Shown piece after piece: positions 1 through 8,262 of a stretch of 64,000 nucleotides of DNA (positions within the stretch are counted from its first letter, which is position 1; each line of letters begins with the position of its first letter). The position numbers and the translations under genes were made by a program. The notes under the pieces are model-generated. The model was not told the DNA's origin. It worked only from the letters and a program-made list of their open reading frames with translations, and made no database searches. This DNA comes from Ferruginibacter sp. HRS2-29 (lineage in GTDB: Bacteria; Bacteroidota; Bacteroidia; Chitinophagales; Chitinophagaceae), in NCBI RefSeq assembly GCF_024343615.1, contig NZ_RJUB01000007.1, forward strand, positions 1 through 64,000, in the 5' to 3' direction.

Positions 1-346
1 ATTCAACCGCCCGTTCGGGATAATATTCCTTGAAAATGCACATCGCGATAGCAGGCTTTTCAGAATTCGGGTACCAGTCGCTTTCTTCCGGGTTGCGGAT
101 GTGCCAGAGGTAATCTTCGCCAAATGTAATGCCCGTAAGCTCTTCCACATTTTTATAGGCATTAAGGATATAGCCTGCAGTCACTTTAATGTGAACAGGT
201 TTTTCCGGCAGGATCATGCCGCCACTCAACACTTCCGTTTCCAATTCTTCCTTAAATTCTTCCGCTATTTTTTTGATCACCGGGCTGAAGCCATAACACC
301 AGCCGCAATAAGCATCGTAACAGTATAATAATACAGGTTTTTCCAT
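1..346 (-). CDS. DsbA-family thioredoxin-like protein (3' part cut by window edge)
   Basis: Read on the minus strand from the ATG at 344-346, the protein begins MEKPVLLYCYDAYCGWCYG and stays open to the window edge (about 115 residues seen). A C14-G-W-C17 motif follows the first beta strand, the active-site layout of the DsbA/FrnE-like thioredoxin family. No signal peptide is visible, so a cytoplasmic FrnE/isomerase-like oxidoreductase is more likely than periplasmic DsbA. A TAATTTTG box (352-359, minus) lies just before the start and could be the -7 promoter element, giving a nearly leaderless message. A large palindrome begins directly upstream. The substrate is unknown, and the helical insertion domain and C-terminus are outside the window. 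Confidence 0.8.
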   Translation of the reverse strand, partial: MEKPVLLYCYDAYCGWCYGFSPVIKKIAEEFKEELETEVLSGGMILPEKPVHIKVTAGYILNAYKNVEELTGITFGEDYLWHIRNPEESDWYPNSEKPAIAMCIFKEYYPERAVE

Positions 347-353
347 GAGAGCA

Positions 354-612
354 AAATTACGAATTTAAGCGAAGATATTTGAGCTAAGGGGATCGCAGAT
401 TAAAAAGGATAAAGGTGATTACACGGATTATTTTTCACTGCGTGAAAAACCAAAATGCAGTTTATAAAAACCTGGCTTCATTTAACAAACTGCGGGACTT
501 ACAAACTGCGTTTTCGTTTTCTGCGCAGCAGGAAACAATCTGTGTAATCCCCTTCATCCTTTTTAATCTGCGATCCTCTTCTCGCTCATACCTTCGCTTA
601 AATTCGTAATTT
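354..612. repeat. 259-bp imperfect palindrome, family C copy 1
   Basis: The outer arms 354-374 and 592-612 are perfect 21-bp inverted repeats. Inner arms 390-410 and 556-576 match perfectly over 21 bp, and a third pair (about 411-429 and 536-555) matches with a few changes. The centre (430-535) includes a small TTTCACTGCGTGAAA hairpin and the word AAAATGCAG. The element fills the gap between the dsbA-like -7 box and the stop codon of the next gene. Related copies lie at 30440-30589, 31441-31578 and 54198-54345. It has no convincing ORF. Confidence 0.85.
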
Positions 613-613
613 T

Positions 614-1264
614 TCAGTTCTTCACGAATTGCACCGGCGCCTGTCCGAACAGATAAATATTAGAGCCGTACAGGTTGCCATCTTTAATATCCAGCTGCAC
701 ATGATCAAAAACCACTTCGGTGAGCGAAGGCTTGAGGGCAAACTGAAAGAAATTATTGCTGTTCCCTTTGATCTTGTACGATGTAGGAACGTCGGGGAAA
801 TAACCATGGATCAATTGCACTTCTTCGCAATCGGGCATGGTTACAGTTGCAATGCCTTCTCCGTTTGTTTCCGCCACCAGTGTATCTTTTTTATGGATGA
901 AATAACAAACAACATTGCGGAGCAGCATATCATTTTCATCAGCAATACTTACAGTAATTCCGTTGCCCGATCTTTTTTCTTCCACCAGTTCAAAATCCTT
1001 GCTGGCAGTTTTACTTCCGTGCAGGATCACTTTATCGTTTTCTACCGTGTAAGTACCGTGTGCGCTACGGTCGCTGGCGCCATATATATACATGAACTGA
1101 AAAGTATTGTCTGCATTGAACCTGAAGCGTGCTACCATTTCCGGTATCCCACGAAGGGCATATTCGCCCGTAACTTTATTTTGTTGCATAGGTTGTTGTT
1201 TTAAAAATCCCAATACCGCGGTAAGCCCGGCAAAACTGATCAGCATCATGGTGATTTTTTTCAT
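614..1264 (-). CDS. Exported protein of unknown function, 216 aa
   Basis: I do not recognise this family. The start is placed at the ATG at 1264 because the N-terminus MKKITMMLISFAGLTAVLGF is a typical signal peptide or anchor; an upstream in-frame extension to 1381 has no such logic. There is no lipobox cysteine. The N-terminal half (about 30-95) contains a pattern like lipocalin-type or stress-response proteins of Bacteroidota: a GEYALRG strand, then FRFNADNTFQF, then HGTYTVENDKVILHG, suggesting a small beta barrel. The second half may be an Ig-like or carboxypeptidase-regulatory-like domain. It sits 38 bp downstream of a small membrane-protein gene on the same strand, so the two may be cotranscribed. 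Confidence 0.7.
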   Translation of the reverse strand: MKKITMMLISFAGLTAVLGFLKQQPMQQNKVTGEYALRGIPEMVARFRFNADNTFQFMYIYGASDRSAHGTYTVENDKVILHGSKTASKDFELVEEKRSGNGITVSIADENDMLLRNVVCYFIHKKDTLVAETNGEGIATVTMPDCEEVQLIHGYFPDVPTSYKIKGNSNNFFQFALKPSLTEVVFDHVQLDIKDGNLYGSNIYLFGQAPVQFVKN

Positions 1265-1302
1265 TTGAACTGTTTTGATGGTTTGAAATGAATAGCCGTT
1301 AA

Positions 1303-1587
1303 TTATTTCCAGTTGGGTTTCAAAAGCATCGCTGCCGCCAGGAATACCGCAGAAAGCAGGATGGGCGTCGCGGGCAGGCACACGAGTAATTTCGCGAGAA
1401 AAATATTGCCATTGTTTTTATGATAAAATGAAACAGCAACCACACCAGCCAATACCAGTGCGGCGATATGCACCAGATCGTTGCGACCGTCTGTTTGCCG
1501 GGCAGATAAAGCATCTTTGATACTGCTGAGGATGATGAGCACGATGGCTGCACAATTGATGAAAACGCCGGTGAAGAATAATAACAT
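1303..1587 (-). CDS. Small integral membrane protein, 94 aa
   Basis: Family not recognised. The protein from the ATG at 1587 starts directly with a hydrophobic segment (MLLFFTGVFINCAAIVLIIL), then has a second membrane segment around residues 35-52 (LVHIAALVLAGVVAVSFYH) and a long third one around 62-90. Three helices in 94 residues leave room for short loops only. Longer starts at 1653 and 1710 would add polar sequence before the first helix and are less likely. The gene directly precedes the exported 216-aa protein on the same strand. Function unknown. Confidence 0.6.
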   Translation of the reverse strand: MLLFFTGVFINCAAIVLIILSSIKDALSARQTDGRNDLVHIAALVLAGVVAVSFYHKNNGNIFLAKLLVCLPATPILLSAVFLAAAMLLKPNWK

Positions 1588-1705
1588 AACAGTAAAATTT
1601 TGAAAGACAAATTTTCCGGAATATTTCAAACTTACCGGCAATTGATTCGTCATCGGTTGAAATGAGTAAACCAACGGGAGTTTGAACCACAGAGAAATAC
1701 AGAGG

Positions 1706-1780
1706 TTCAAAAGTTCAAAGGTTCAAAAGGTTGAGAACTGCGAGTTAGCATAACAACTTTTGAACCTTTGAACTTTTAAA
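1706..1780. repeat. Inverted repeat of GTTCAAAGG words
   Basis: Arms 1706-1733 and 1754-1780 are inverted copies matching at 26 of 27 positions plus one indel. Each arm is made of tandem TTCAAAAG/TTCAAAGG words, and two more words follow to 1790. An AACCACAGAG word (1686-1695) precedes it, like those in the palindrome at 6240-6334. It lies between divergent genes, so it is not a simple terminator. The rest of the 1588-1900 gap holds only the promoter below. Confidence 0.8.
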
Positions 1781-1797
1781 CCCTTTGAACTTTACGC

Positions 1798-1826
1798 GCC
1801 GTTCGTTTGCCGGATGTTACCTTTTG
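1798..1826 (+). promoter_or_regulatory. Possible LytTR half-site plus -7 box before the kinase gene
   Basis: GCCGTTCGTT at 1798-1807 resembles the LytTR half-site consensus and is followed 10 bp later by TACCTTTTG (1818-1826), close to the Bacteroidota -7 element TAnnTTTG. The same half-site and 10-bp spacing occur at 8025-8052. No second half-site 21-22 bp upstream is visible; that position is occupied by the palindrome. It would give a leader of about 70 nt and autoregulation by the linked LytTR regulator. This is inference. Confidence 0.35.
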
Positions 1827-1900
1827 CAAATTCTCCCGCCGGTATTTGATTCTAATCGTAATCTTTATACCTTAACAGCTTATAACCAATAACTTCAGGC

Positions 1901-4900
1901 ATGCTGCGCAGAGTAATTTATATTATTTCCATCATCTTTTTGCCCGTCGCAACGCATGCCCAGTTCATATTTCAGAATATCCGCTGGCAGGATGGCCTGA
2001 GTGCAAAAGAGATCCGCTGCATGTACAAAGATGCCAGCGGTTTTTTATGGATCGGTACCAGCAACGGGCTCAACCGGTTCGACGGTGCCGTAGTGCGGCA
2101 ATATAAAAATACCGAACACCTCAGCAGTATTTATGTGAATGCCATTTACCCGTTTGCCGGCACCGACAGCCTGCTGATAGGCACCAAGCAAGGGATCAGG
2201 ATCTTCAATAAAAAGACCGGCACTTTTACTGCCGACAAACGCTTTGAATTGCTCAAAGATGAATTGGTAGGGGTGATAGAAGCCGACAACCGCGACCGCA
2301 TCTGGATCGGCACCAACGGAAAATTGTACGTGTATGCCGATGGAAAAGCACAACCGGCTTCGGCGGTGATGCCTGCCGCCAAAAACATCGGCTACCAATC
2401 GTTCAACCTGGGTGCTTTTACCTGGGATAAAAGCCGCGACGGTTTTTGGGTAGGTGGAAGCGTGACCTATTTCCTCGATTGTAAAAGAAATGACCTCTAC
2501 GATACCGCACACAACCCACTGAATTATCCCTTACTCGATAAACGCGAAACTTACGCTATAGCGCTCGACAATAAGAATAATATATGGTATGGCTGTAATG
2601 AGGATCTTTCGCTCAACTTCTGGAACAGCCGCACCAATACCACCGAAACTTATTTTGAACTGGATGGAAGAAAGCTTTCCTCCGGTGGTGTCAACCGCAT
2701 CTTCATCGATCACAAAGAGCGGATATGGATATCCACCTGGTTGTTTGCTTCATTTTTGAAGGAACCGGATAAACCCATCAAGAAAATACCTTACAGCCAG
2801 TCGCAAACCTATTCCATCGGTTATGGTTTTTTTCGCGATGCGATAGAAGATCCGGAAGGGAATGTATGGCTGGGAACAATCAACGGTGTAAGCAAGAGCC
2901 AGGCAAAAGATCCGCTGGAAGCGATCTACCAGCTGCCCAGCTTTGAATTCTTTTTGCAGACAGGTTTTGCGCATATCAATCATGTGAGCATCGATAAGGA
3001 TATAATTGTTGCCGCAAAAGAAGAAGGGGTGGTGATGTACAATACTACCGAGCGAACTTATAAACGATACAAAGTAACGTCTGACCCCGAAGACCTGCTA
3101 CGCAACCGGGTGGTGATGAGTGCAAAGTCGGGAAACAAATGGTGGTTTGCGGGGGAAGACGGAATTTATTCGCTGGAAAACAGTAATTCCCAACTTGTAA
3201 AATTTAACCAGGTAAAACCGGGCAACATAAAGGGGGCTAATTTTATTTTTGCCGACAGCAGTGGTAACATCTGGTTTCAGATCGTACATGACGCCCTTTA
3301 CCGATATAATACGGCCACCAATAAGTGCGACCGCTTCGATGGCTCCGACAGCACCCATGGCAAATTTAAATATGGTACCTGCAAAACAGCGCTGGTGCTG
3401 CGCAATAAAGATGTACTCTTTACAATGGGTGGCGCTGGCATACTGAAATTCGATGTAAAAACGGAGCAGTTTTCCGTGATACCTGTTGCTACACCAAGGG
3501 AATTCAATGTAAATCAATTGCAGGAAGATAAAAAAGGCATATTGTGGGCAGCTGTGGCCAATAAAGGAATTTACAAAATGAACCTCTCCGGAAAATTCCT
3601 GGATAGCATTAATACCAGCAACGGGCTGTTGTACGACAATATTACCAATCTGGCTATCGACAACCGTGGTATTATCTGGGCGGCTTCGCGGGAAGGCATG
3701 ATGTTCTTTGATCCGGAAATAAAAGCGGTGACAAAAGTAGAGATCGATCTGGGGCAAACGTTGCAGGATTACTGGAACAATATTACTTTTCAAAATGGAA
3801 AGATATATGCGGTGATGCTGGATCACGTAGTGGTGATCGACCCGTTGCTTTATTCGGCAGTAAAGGTAAAAACCCCGCCACACATCACTTCCATCAAAAT
3901 ATTTGGCGAAGAGATCACGAAACAGGCAGAAGAAGGTACGATAGAGCTTTCGCCCAACGAGGACTTTGTCACTTTTCAATTTGCATCGCTCAACCACCGC
4001 GAGATACTTTCTTTACAATATAGTTATCAGCTGGAAGGCGTAGATAAGGATTGGGTCAACTGCGGGCGCTCCTTATCGGTTTCATACAACAATCTGCCTC
4101 CCGGCAATTACACATTCAAAGTGCGCAGCACCGATGAGCATGGCAAATGGATGAACAGCATCACCAGCGTGAAGCTGCACGTAAAACCTTACTGGTGGCA
4201 GACCTGGTGGTTCATATCGCTATGTTCCATAGGGGCATTGCTGCTGTTGCTGGCTGCTTACCGCAATAACCGCAACCGAAAGGAGAAGAAAAACATTGAC
4301 CGTACGATCGATTATTTTGCCAACTCGGTATATGGCGAAAATTCTGTGAACGAGATCTGCTGGGATATTGCCCGCAACTGTATCTCTCAATTGGATTTTG
4401 AGGATTGTGTGGTCTACCTCTACGATGAAAAAAGAAATGTATTCATACAAAAAGCGGCCTACGGCGAAAAAAACCCGAAAGGCCACGAGATCATCGATCC
4501 AATGGAAATTCCGCTGGGTAAGGGTATTGTAGGAACGGTAGGCCAAACGGGCAAACCTTTGCTGGTGGCTGATACCGAGAAAGACAGCCGGTACCTGATC
4601 GACGATGCGAAACGAAATTCGGAACTGGCGGTTCCCATCCTTCATGACGGGAAAGTGATCGGTGTGATTGATTCCGAACATTCGCAGAAAAATTTCTTTA
4701 CAGACAATCATGTGAAGGCGTTGAGCACGATCGCGTCTATCAGTTCGAATAAGATCGCGGAAGCCAACGCGGAAATGCAGGCAAAGGAGAATGAAGTGCA
4801 GTTGCTGGAGATCAGGAAATTATTGGCGGAAAGCCAGTTGATGGCGCTGCGTGCACAGATGAACCCGCATTTCGTATTTAACTGTCTCAATAGTATACAG

Positions 4901-5473
4901 GAATGTATCGTGACACATAAGTATGGCGAAGCGAGTAAATACCTCAACAAATTCTCCAAGCTTTTCAGAAGTGTGTTGAACAACTCGGATAAAAAACTGG
5001 TGACGCTCAGTGAAGAAAAAGAAGTGTTGCAATTGTACCTGGAACTGGAAGCGATGCGTTTTGAAAACAGTTTTGAATACAGGATCACCATCGACGAAGA
5101 AATGGAAATGGACGAAGTGCTGGTGCCTTCCATGTTGCTGCAGCCTTTTGTAGAAAATGCGCTCTGGCATGGGCTGATGCACAAACAAGGCAACAGGGAA
5201 ATGTTCATTCATTTCCACCAGGTAAATGATGAAGTATTCCAATGTATCATTGATGATAACGGGATCGGGAGAAAAATGTCGGCCGAACTGAAAGTGGCGC
5301 AAAGCAAAACCAAACGCCACGAATCAAAGGGCATGCGTATTTCGCAGGATAGGGTGGACCTGTTGCAACGCCAGGGCCAGCATGCTTCCATGCGGATCAT
5401 CGATAAATACGACGATGCCGGAAATGCCACAGGCACCACGGTGATAATAGAGTTATCTACCTTCTTAACATAA
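1901..5473 (+). CDS. Sensor histidine kinase: beta-propeller, Y_Y_Y, GAF and LytS-type kinase
   Basis: A 1190-residue membrane sensor. A signal peptide (1-20, ending THAQ) is followed by two-component-regulator propeller repeats over about residues 25-640, with strands such as GFLWIGTSNGLNRFDG, NVWLGTINGVSK and GIIWAASREGMMFFDP. A Y_Y_Y domain at about 680-755 (YQLEGVDKDWVNC) precedes one membrane helix at about 767-788. The cytoplasmic part has a GAF domain (about 815-960), then a His_kinase (LytS) domain with RAQMNPHFVFNCLN, phospho-acceptor H990, and an HATPase with QPFVENALWHG and IDDNGIGRK. A GAF domain inside this architecture is less usual and suggests a second, internal signal. The LytTR regulator starts 12 bp downstream and is the obvious partner. 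The external ligand is unknown. Confidence 0.92.
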   Translation: MLRRVIYIISIIFLPVATHAQFIFQNIRWQDGLSAKEIRCMYKDASGFLWIGTSNGLNRFDGAVVRQYKNTEHLSSIYVNAIYPFAGTDSLLIGTKQGIRIFNKKTGTFTADKRFELLKDELVGVIEADNRDRIWIGTNGKLYVYADGKAQPASAVMPAAKNIGYQSFNLGAFTWDKSRDGFWVGGSVTYFLDCKRNDLYDTAHNPLNYPLLDKRETYAIALDNKNNIWYGCNEDLSLNFWNSRTNTTETYFELDGRKLSSGGVNRIFIDHKERIWISTWLFASFLKEPDKPIKKIPYSQSQTYSIGYGFFRDAIEDPEGNVWLGTINGVSKSQAKDPLEAIYQLPSFEFFLQTGFAHINHVSIDKDIIVAAKEEGVVMYNTTERTYKRYKVTSDPEDLLRNRVVMSAKSGNKWWFAGEDGIYSLENSNSQLVKFNQVKPGNIKGANFIFADSSGNIWFQIVHDALYRYNTATNKCDRFDGSDSTHGKFKYGTCKTALVLRNKDVLFTMGGAGILKFDVKTEQFSVIPVATPREFNVNQLQEDKKGILWAAVANKGIYKMNLSGKFLDSINTSNGLLYDNITNLAIDNRGIIWAASREGMMFFDPEIKAVTKVEIDLGQTLQDYWNNITFQNGKIYAVMLDHVVVIDPLLYSAVKVKTPPHITSIKIFGEEITKQAEEGTIELSPNEDFVTFQFASLNHREILSLQYSYQLEGVDKDWVNCGRSLSVSYNNLPPGNYTFKVRSTDEHGKWMNSITSVKLHVKPYWWQTWWFISLCSIGALLLLLAAYRNNRNRKEKKNIDRTIDYFANSVYGENSVNEICWDIARNCISQLDFEDCVVYLYDEKRNVFIQKAAYGEKNPKGHEIIDPMEIPLGKGIVGTVGQTGKPLLVADTEKDSRYLIDDAKRNSELAVPILHDGKVIGVIDSEHSQKNFFTDNHVKALSTIASISSNKIAEANAEMQAKENEVQLLEIRKLLAESQLMALRAQMNPHFVFNCLNSIQECIVTHKYGEASKYLNKFSKLFRSVLNNSDKKLVTLSEEKEVLQLYLELEAMRFENSFEYRITIDEEMEMDEVLVPSMLLQPFVENALWHGLMHKQGNREMFIHFHQVNDEVFQCIIDDNGIGRKMSAELKVAQSKTKRHESKGMRISQDRVDLLQRQGQHASMRIIDKYDDAGNATGTTVIIELSTFLT

Positions 5474-5485
5474 AAAACAACTGTC

Positions 5486-6235
5486 ATGATAAAAGCATTG
5501 ATCATTGATGATGAAGTAAAAGCCAGGAACATACTGAAACACTATGTGGAGAATTTCATAAGCGAGATCACCGAAGTGCAGCAGGCGGAGTCTGTGGATG
5601 CTGCGCTGGCATTGCTGGAAACATACAAACCGGATGTGGTTTTCCTGGATGTGGAAATGCCTCATAAGAATGGATTTGATTTTCTCACGGCTTTACCGGA
5701 AATAAATTTCGATGTGATCTTCACCACTGCCTACAACCAGTATGCCATCCAGGCCATCCGCTTCAGTGCGCTGGATTATTTGTTGAAACCTGTAGATCCT
5801 GATGAACTGAAAGCGTCTGTATTGCGCCACCTGGAAAAGAAAGCCGATCATTCGGAACAGGAAGAACTCTACCGTAACCTGGTGAGTAATATAGAGAAGA
5901 AAGATGTGCGGGATTTTCGCATTGCCGTACCTTCCTCCGAAGGTGTGCATTTTTTCACCATTGATGAAATATTAAGGCTGGAAGCCGAAAGGAGTTATAC
6001 GCATATTCACCTGGTGAACAAACGGCCATTCCTGGCGTCGAAAACCCTGCGTCATTTTGAGGAAATGCTCACCGATTTTAACTTTATCCGTACACATAAA
6101 TCACACCTGGTGAACCCCAAACATATTACAAGGGTAAGTAACGATAAAGAGTTTGTGTTGCTGACAGATGGCTCTAAAGTAGAAGTTTCGAGGAGGAAGA
6201 AGGATGAGGTTTTTCAGCAGCTGAAACTGAAGTAA
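5486..6235 (+). CDS. LytTR-family response regulator
   Basis: 249 residues in two domains. The receiver (1-120) has acidic residues D8/D9, phospho-acceptor D55 in VVFLDVEMP, and the conserved K in LLKPVDPDE. A LytTR DNA-binding domain (about 145-245) contains IDEILRLEAERSYTHIHL and FIRTHKSHLVNPKHI. It is cotranscribed with the propeller kinase, 12 bp apart, and is presumably phosphorylated by H990 of that protein. LytTR proteins bind tandem 9-bp direct repeats spaced about two helical turns apart; such sites are visible at 7982-8034, and a single half-site lies before the kinase gene. The regulon beyond these is unknown. Confidence 0.93.
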   Translation: MIKALIIDDEVKARNILKHYVENFISEITEVQQAESVDAALALLETYKPDVVFLDVEMPHKNGFDFLTALPEINFDVIFTTAYNQYAIQAIRFSALDYLLKPVDPDELKASVLRHLEKKADHSEQEELYRNLVSNIEKKDVRDFRIAVPSSEGVHFFTIDEILRLEAERSYTHIHLVNKRPFLASKTLRHFEEMLTDFNFIRTHKSHLVNPKHITRVSNDKEFVLLTDGSKVEVSRRKKDEVFQQLKLK

Positions 6236-6239
6236 AACT

Positions 6240-6334
6240 GAACCACAGAGAAAGGAGAGTACAGAGCAACACAGAGGGTATCGCACATTTGCATTTACTC
6301 TGTGTTGCTCTGTACTCTCCTTTCTCTGTGGTTC
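6240..6334. repeat. Perfect 37-bp inverted repeat of CACAGAG words
   Basis: 6240-6276 and 6298-6334 are exact reverse complements over 37 bp with a 21-nt loop. The arms consist of ACAGAG/AACCACAG words and start 4 bp after the stop codon of the LytTR regulator gene. The RNA hairpin could end transcription, but there is no U-tract and the stem is much longer than a terminator needs. Related words flank the GxxExxY gene at 59424-59899. Confidence 0.9.
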
Positions 6335-6439
6335 AAAACTGCCTTTGGCTGGATAAATACTACCATTCGCAAACTCTATTATAAAATAGCCCCATACTTG
6401 TTTTTACTTTGTTCTATCAACATGAAACAAGGTATCAAC

Positions 6440-6625
6440 ATGAAACTTTTCAAACTAACACTACTCATCCTTTCGGTGGCCATGTTATTGTTTTCATGTA
6501 CTGCCGGTCGAAATGTCAACGGATTGATAATCTCTACACACAAATACATCAATTACCAGTCGGCCGAAACAGGGCATTCCAATGCCGGGCCCAACGAAGA
6601 CGGAAAAGAGATCAGCAGCCAATAG
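6440..6625 (+). CDS. Small lipoprotein, 61 aa
   Basis: From the ATG at 6440 the protein is MKLFKLTLLILSVAMLLFSC, a clean lipoprotein signal with the acylated cysteine at residue 20, then about 40 polar residues ending KEISSQ. An upstream ATG at 6422 in the same frame belongs to an 18-bp near-duplication: the words TATCAACATGAAAC occur twice in tandem. The 6440 start is preferred for the signal peptide. TACTTTG (about 6409-6415) may be the -7 promoter box. Family and function unknown. Confidence 0.6.
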   Translation: MKLFKLTLLILSVAMLLFSCTAGRNVNGLIISTHKYINYQSAETGHSNAGPNEDGKEISSQ

Positions 6626-6777
6626 GCTAAACATTAAATCAGGGGGTTTACGATTAAATATCAGGAATGCGATAGTGGTTTATCGCATTTTTTCGTTTGG
6701 GTAATTGTTACTGTAGTTTTCTTTTAGAACCAAAACCCTATTTTTGTTTGACCGGCAATAAAAGTTCCGTCTGTTAA

Positions 6778-7965
6778 ATGAAACGAACATCCCCTGTCAA
6801 AACCGACCTTTCTTTATTGCATGCGATAAGGGGTGTGGCGGCGATGTATGTTGTGGTATACCATGCAAAATTCATAATGTGGTGCGGCGGGGCAGAATAT
6901 CTCAAAGCTTTTCCCCGTGCCGGCTGGAACCCGCTGGATTATGTAATATTCCTGCTCGACATGTTATTCAGCTCCGGTTCGCAGATGGTGATGATCTTCT
7001 TCGTGCTTTCCGGTTTTTTCATCGCTATGAGCCTCGAAGGACTCAAAGGTACGCCGGGCCAGAAAGTAAGGAATTTTTACACGGTGCGTATATTGCGCAT
7101 CTACATTCCGTACCTGGCGTCTATACTCGTTTCGGTGCTGGTACTTTATTGGGCTTCAACATTTGCGCCGGATCTTTTTAATACCATCAGCGGCCGGGAG
7201 TTCAATACAAGGCTGGTTGCCGCGGTAAAAGATCTTACGTTTTCTAATTTTCTGCAGTCGCTGTTGTTTACCAAAAACCAGGAGTACATCGGCTTCAACT
7301 ATGCATACTGGTCGTTGCTGCATGAAGGGCTGTTTTATCTCTCCATTCCTTTCATCTACCAGTTCAGGAGGTCATACCTGGCATGCTCATTTTTGTTGTT
7401 CCTGGCGGGGGCGCTGTTTTTTTACAATAGTAGCGAAGACGATGTTTTCATCAAATTTTTGTTTGAATATAATTTCTACTTCGCCGTGGGGATCACGCTG
7501 TATACCTACCGCGATGTTGCCGGACAGATCATCACTAAAAGGAATTTCAAATGGCCGATATTGATCTGCTGTTTCTTTTTAACGATCGGTTTTATTGCCC
7601 TTACGATCGCCAAAGTGAGCCTGCTGCCGAATATACTGGCGGTGATGACGGCAGTATTGCTGATGTTGCTGCTGCTCAATTATGAGATCGGGAATACTAT
7701 TTTCGTCAAAATGATCAAGAGCCTGGGCAAGATCAGTTACTCACTTTACCTTATTCATGTGCCTGTACTGATTGCTGTAATGGCACTTCTGAACCGTTAC
7801 ACCGGCAAGCAATTCTTTTATGGCCACGTATACTGGATCGGCGTGCTGGCCAGCCTGCTTGCAGGATATGCTTTTTACAGGATAGCAGAAGGGCCCTCGC
7901 TGAGGCTTATTTCTTCCCTTAAAAAACGCCTCCGAAAAGAACACCAGGCTGATTCTAAACCCTAA
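6778..7965 (+). CDS. Acyltransferase family 3 membrane protein
   Basis: 395 residues with about ten membrane helices, matching the acyltransferase 3 (OafA/YrhL-like) family in length and pattern. The N-terminal helix carries LLHAIRGVAAMYVVVYHAKF, where the R and the YHA histidine are the conserved catalytic region, and FFVLSGFFIAMSL is the second signature. Such enzymes transfer acetyl or other acyl groups onto surface polysaccharides or lipids at the inner membrane. The acceptor cannot be told from the sequence, and no polysaccharide genes adjoin it. It is followed by the LytTR-like site array at 7982-8034. Confidence 0.88.
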   Translation: MKRTSPVKTDLSLLHAIRGVAAMYVVVYHAKFIMWCGGAEYLKAFPRAGWNPLDYVIFLLDMLFSSGSQMVMIFFVLSGFFIAMSLEGLKGTPGQKVRNFYTVRILRIYIPYLASILVSVLVLYWASTFAPDLFNTISGREFNTRLVAAVKDLTFSNFLQSLLFTKNQEYIGFNYAYWSLLHEGLFYLSIPFIYQFRRSYLACSFLLFLAGALFFYNSSEDDVFIKFLFEYNFYFAVGITLYTYRDVAGQIITKRNFKWPILICCFFLTIGFIALTIAKVSLLPNILAVMTAVLLMLLLLNYEIGNTIFVKMIKSLGKISYSLYLIHVPVLIAVMALLNRYTGKQFFYGHVYWIGVLASLLAGYAFYRIAEGPSLRLISSLKKRLRKEHQADSKP

Positions 7966-7981
7966 ACCCTAAGCTTCTTCC

Positions 7982-8052
7982 ACCGTTCGTTGTTTGCATC
8001 CTGCCGTTCGTTAAGCCCGTAGCTACCGTTCGTTGTCTGATCGTTTCCTTTG
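7982..8052 (+). promoter_or_regulatory. Three tandem LytTR-like half-sites and a -7-like box
   Basis: ACCGTTCGTT (7982-7991), GCCGTTCGTT (8003-8012) and ACCGTTCGTT (8025-8034) are direct repeats with starts 21 and 22 bp apart, the two-turn spacing known for LytTR binding sites. Ten bases after the third site is TTCCTTTG (8045-8052), a -7-like element with no recognisable -33 box, as expected of an activator-dependent promoter. The linked LytTR regulator at 5486-6235 is the natural candidate to bind here. Binding is inferred, not shown. Confidence 0.5.
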
Positions 8053-8057
8053 CATTC

Positions 8058-8130
8058 GGTAACAATGGTCCGTTTTTGATCCCACAACCAACCCTCACTT
8101 GAAGATCAGCAACATAGTATGTTGCTTTTT
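8058..8130 (+). ncRNA. Candidate LytTR-controlled small RNA of about 75 nt
   Basis: Between the -7-like box at 8045-8052 and the intrinsic terminator at 8108-8130 there is no usable ORF. Transcription from that box would give an RNA of roughly 75 nt with a pyrimidine-rich unpaired part (CCCACAACCAACCCTCACTT) and a 3' hairpin with U-tract. This is inferred from signal order alone; the terminator could equally serve the acyltransferase mRNA. Confidence 0.3.
8108..8130 (+). terminator. Rho-independent terminator
   Basis: AGCAACATA (8108-8116) and TATGTTGCT (8118-8126) form a 9-bp perfect stem followed by a T run to 8130. It would end transcripts from the acyltransferase gene or from the LytTR-controlled promoter upstream of it. 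Confidence 0.75.
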
Positions 8131-8262
8131 GTATTGTTCAACCTTTCTCACAGAGAATAAGCCTTTGGCATTTTTTCAACCGCCGCTTGCAAAGCATATG
8201 CAGTAAGCCCGGCAAGCGTATTGTTCCTTTGTGTAAGAATCAAGCATGTAAATAAAATACCC

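Noticed and set aside
6302..6439. Longer start for the 61-aa lipoprotein
   Set aside because: The upstream frame runs out of the inverted repeat and precedes a clean lipoprotein signal at 6440.
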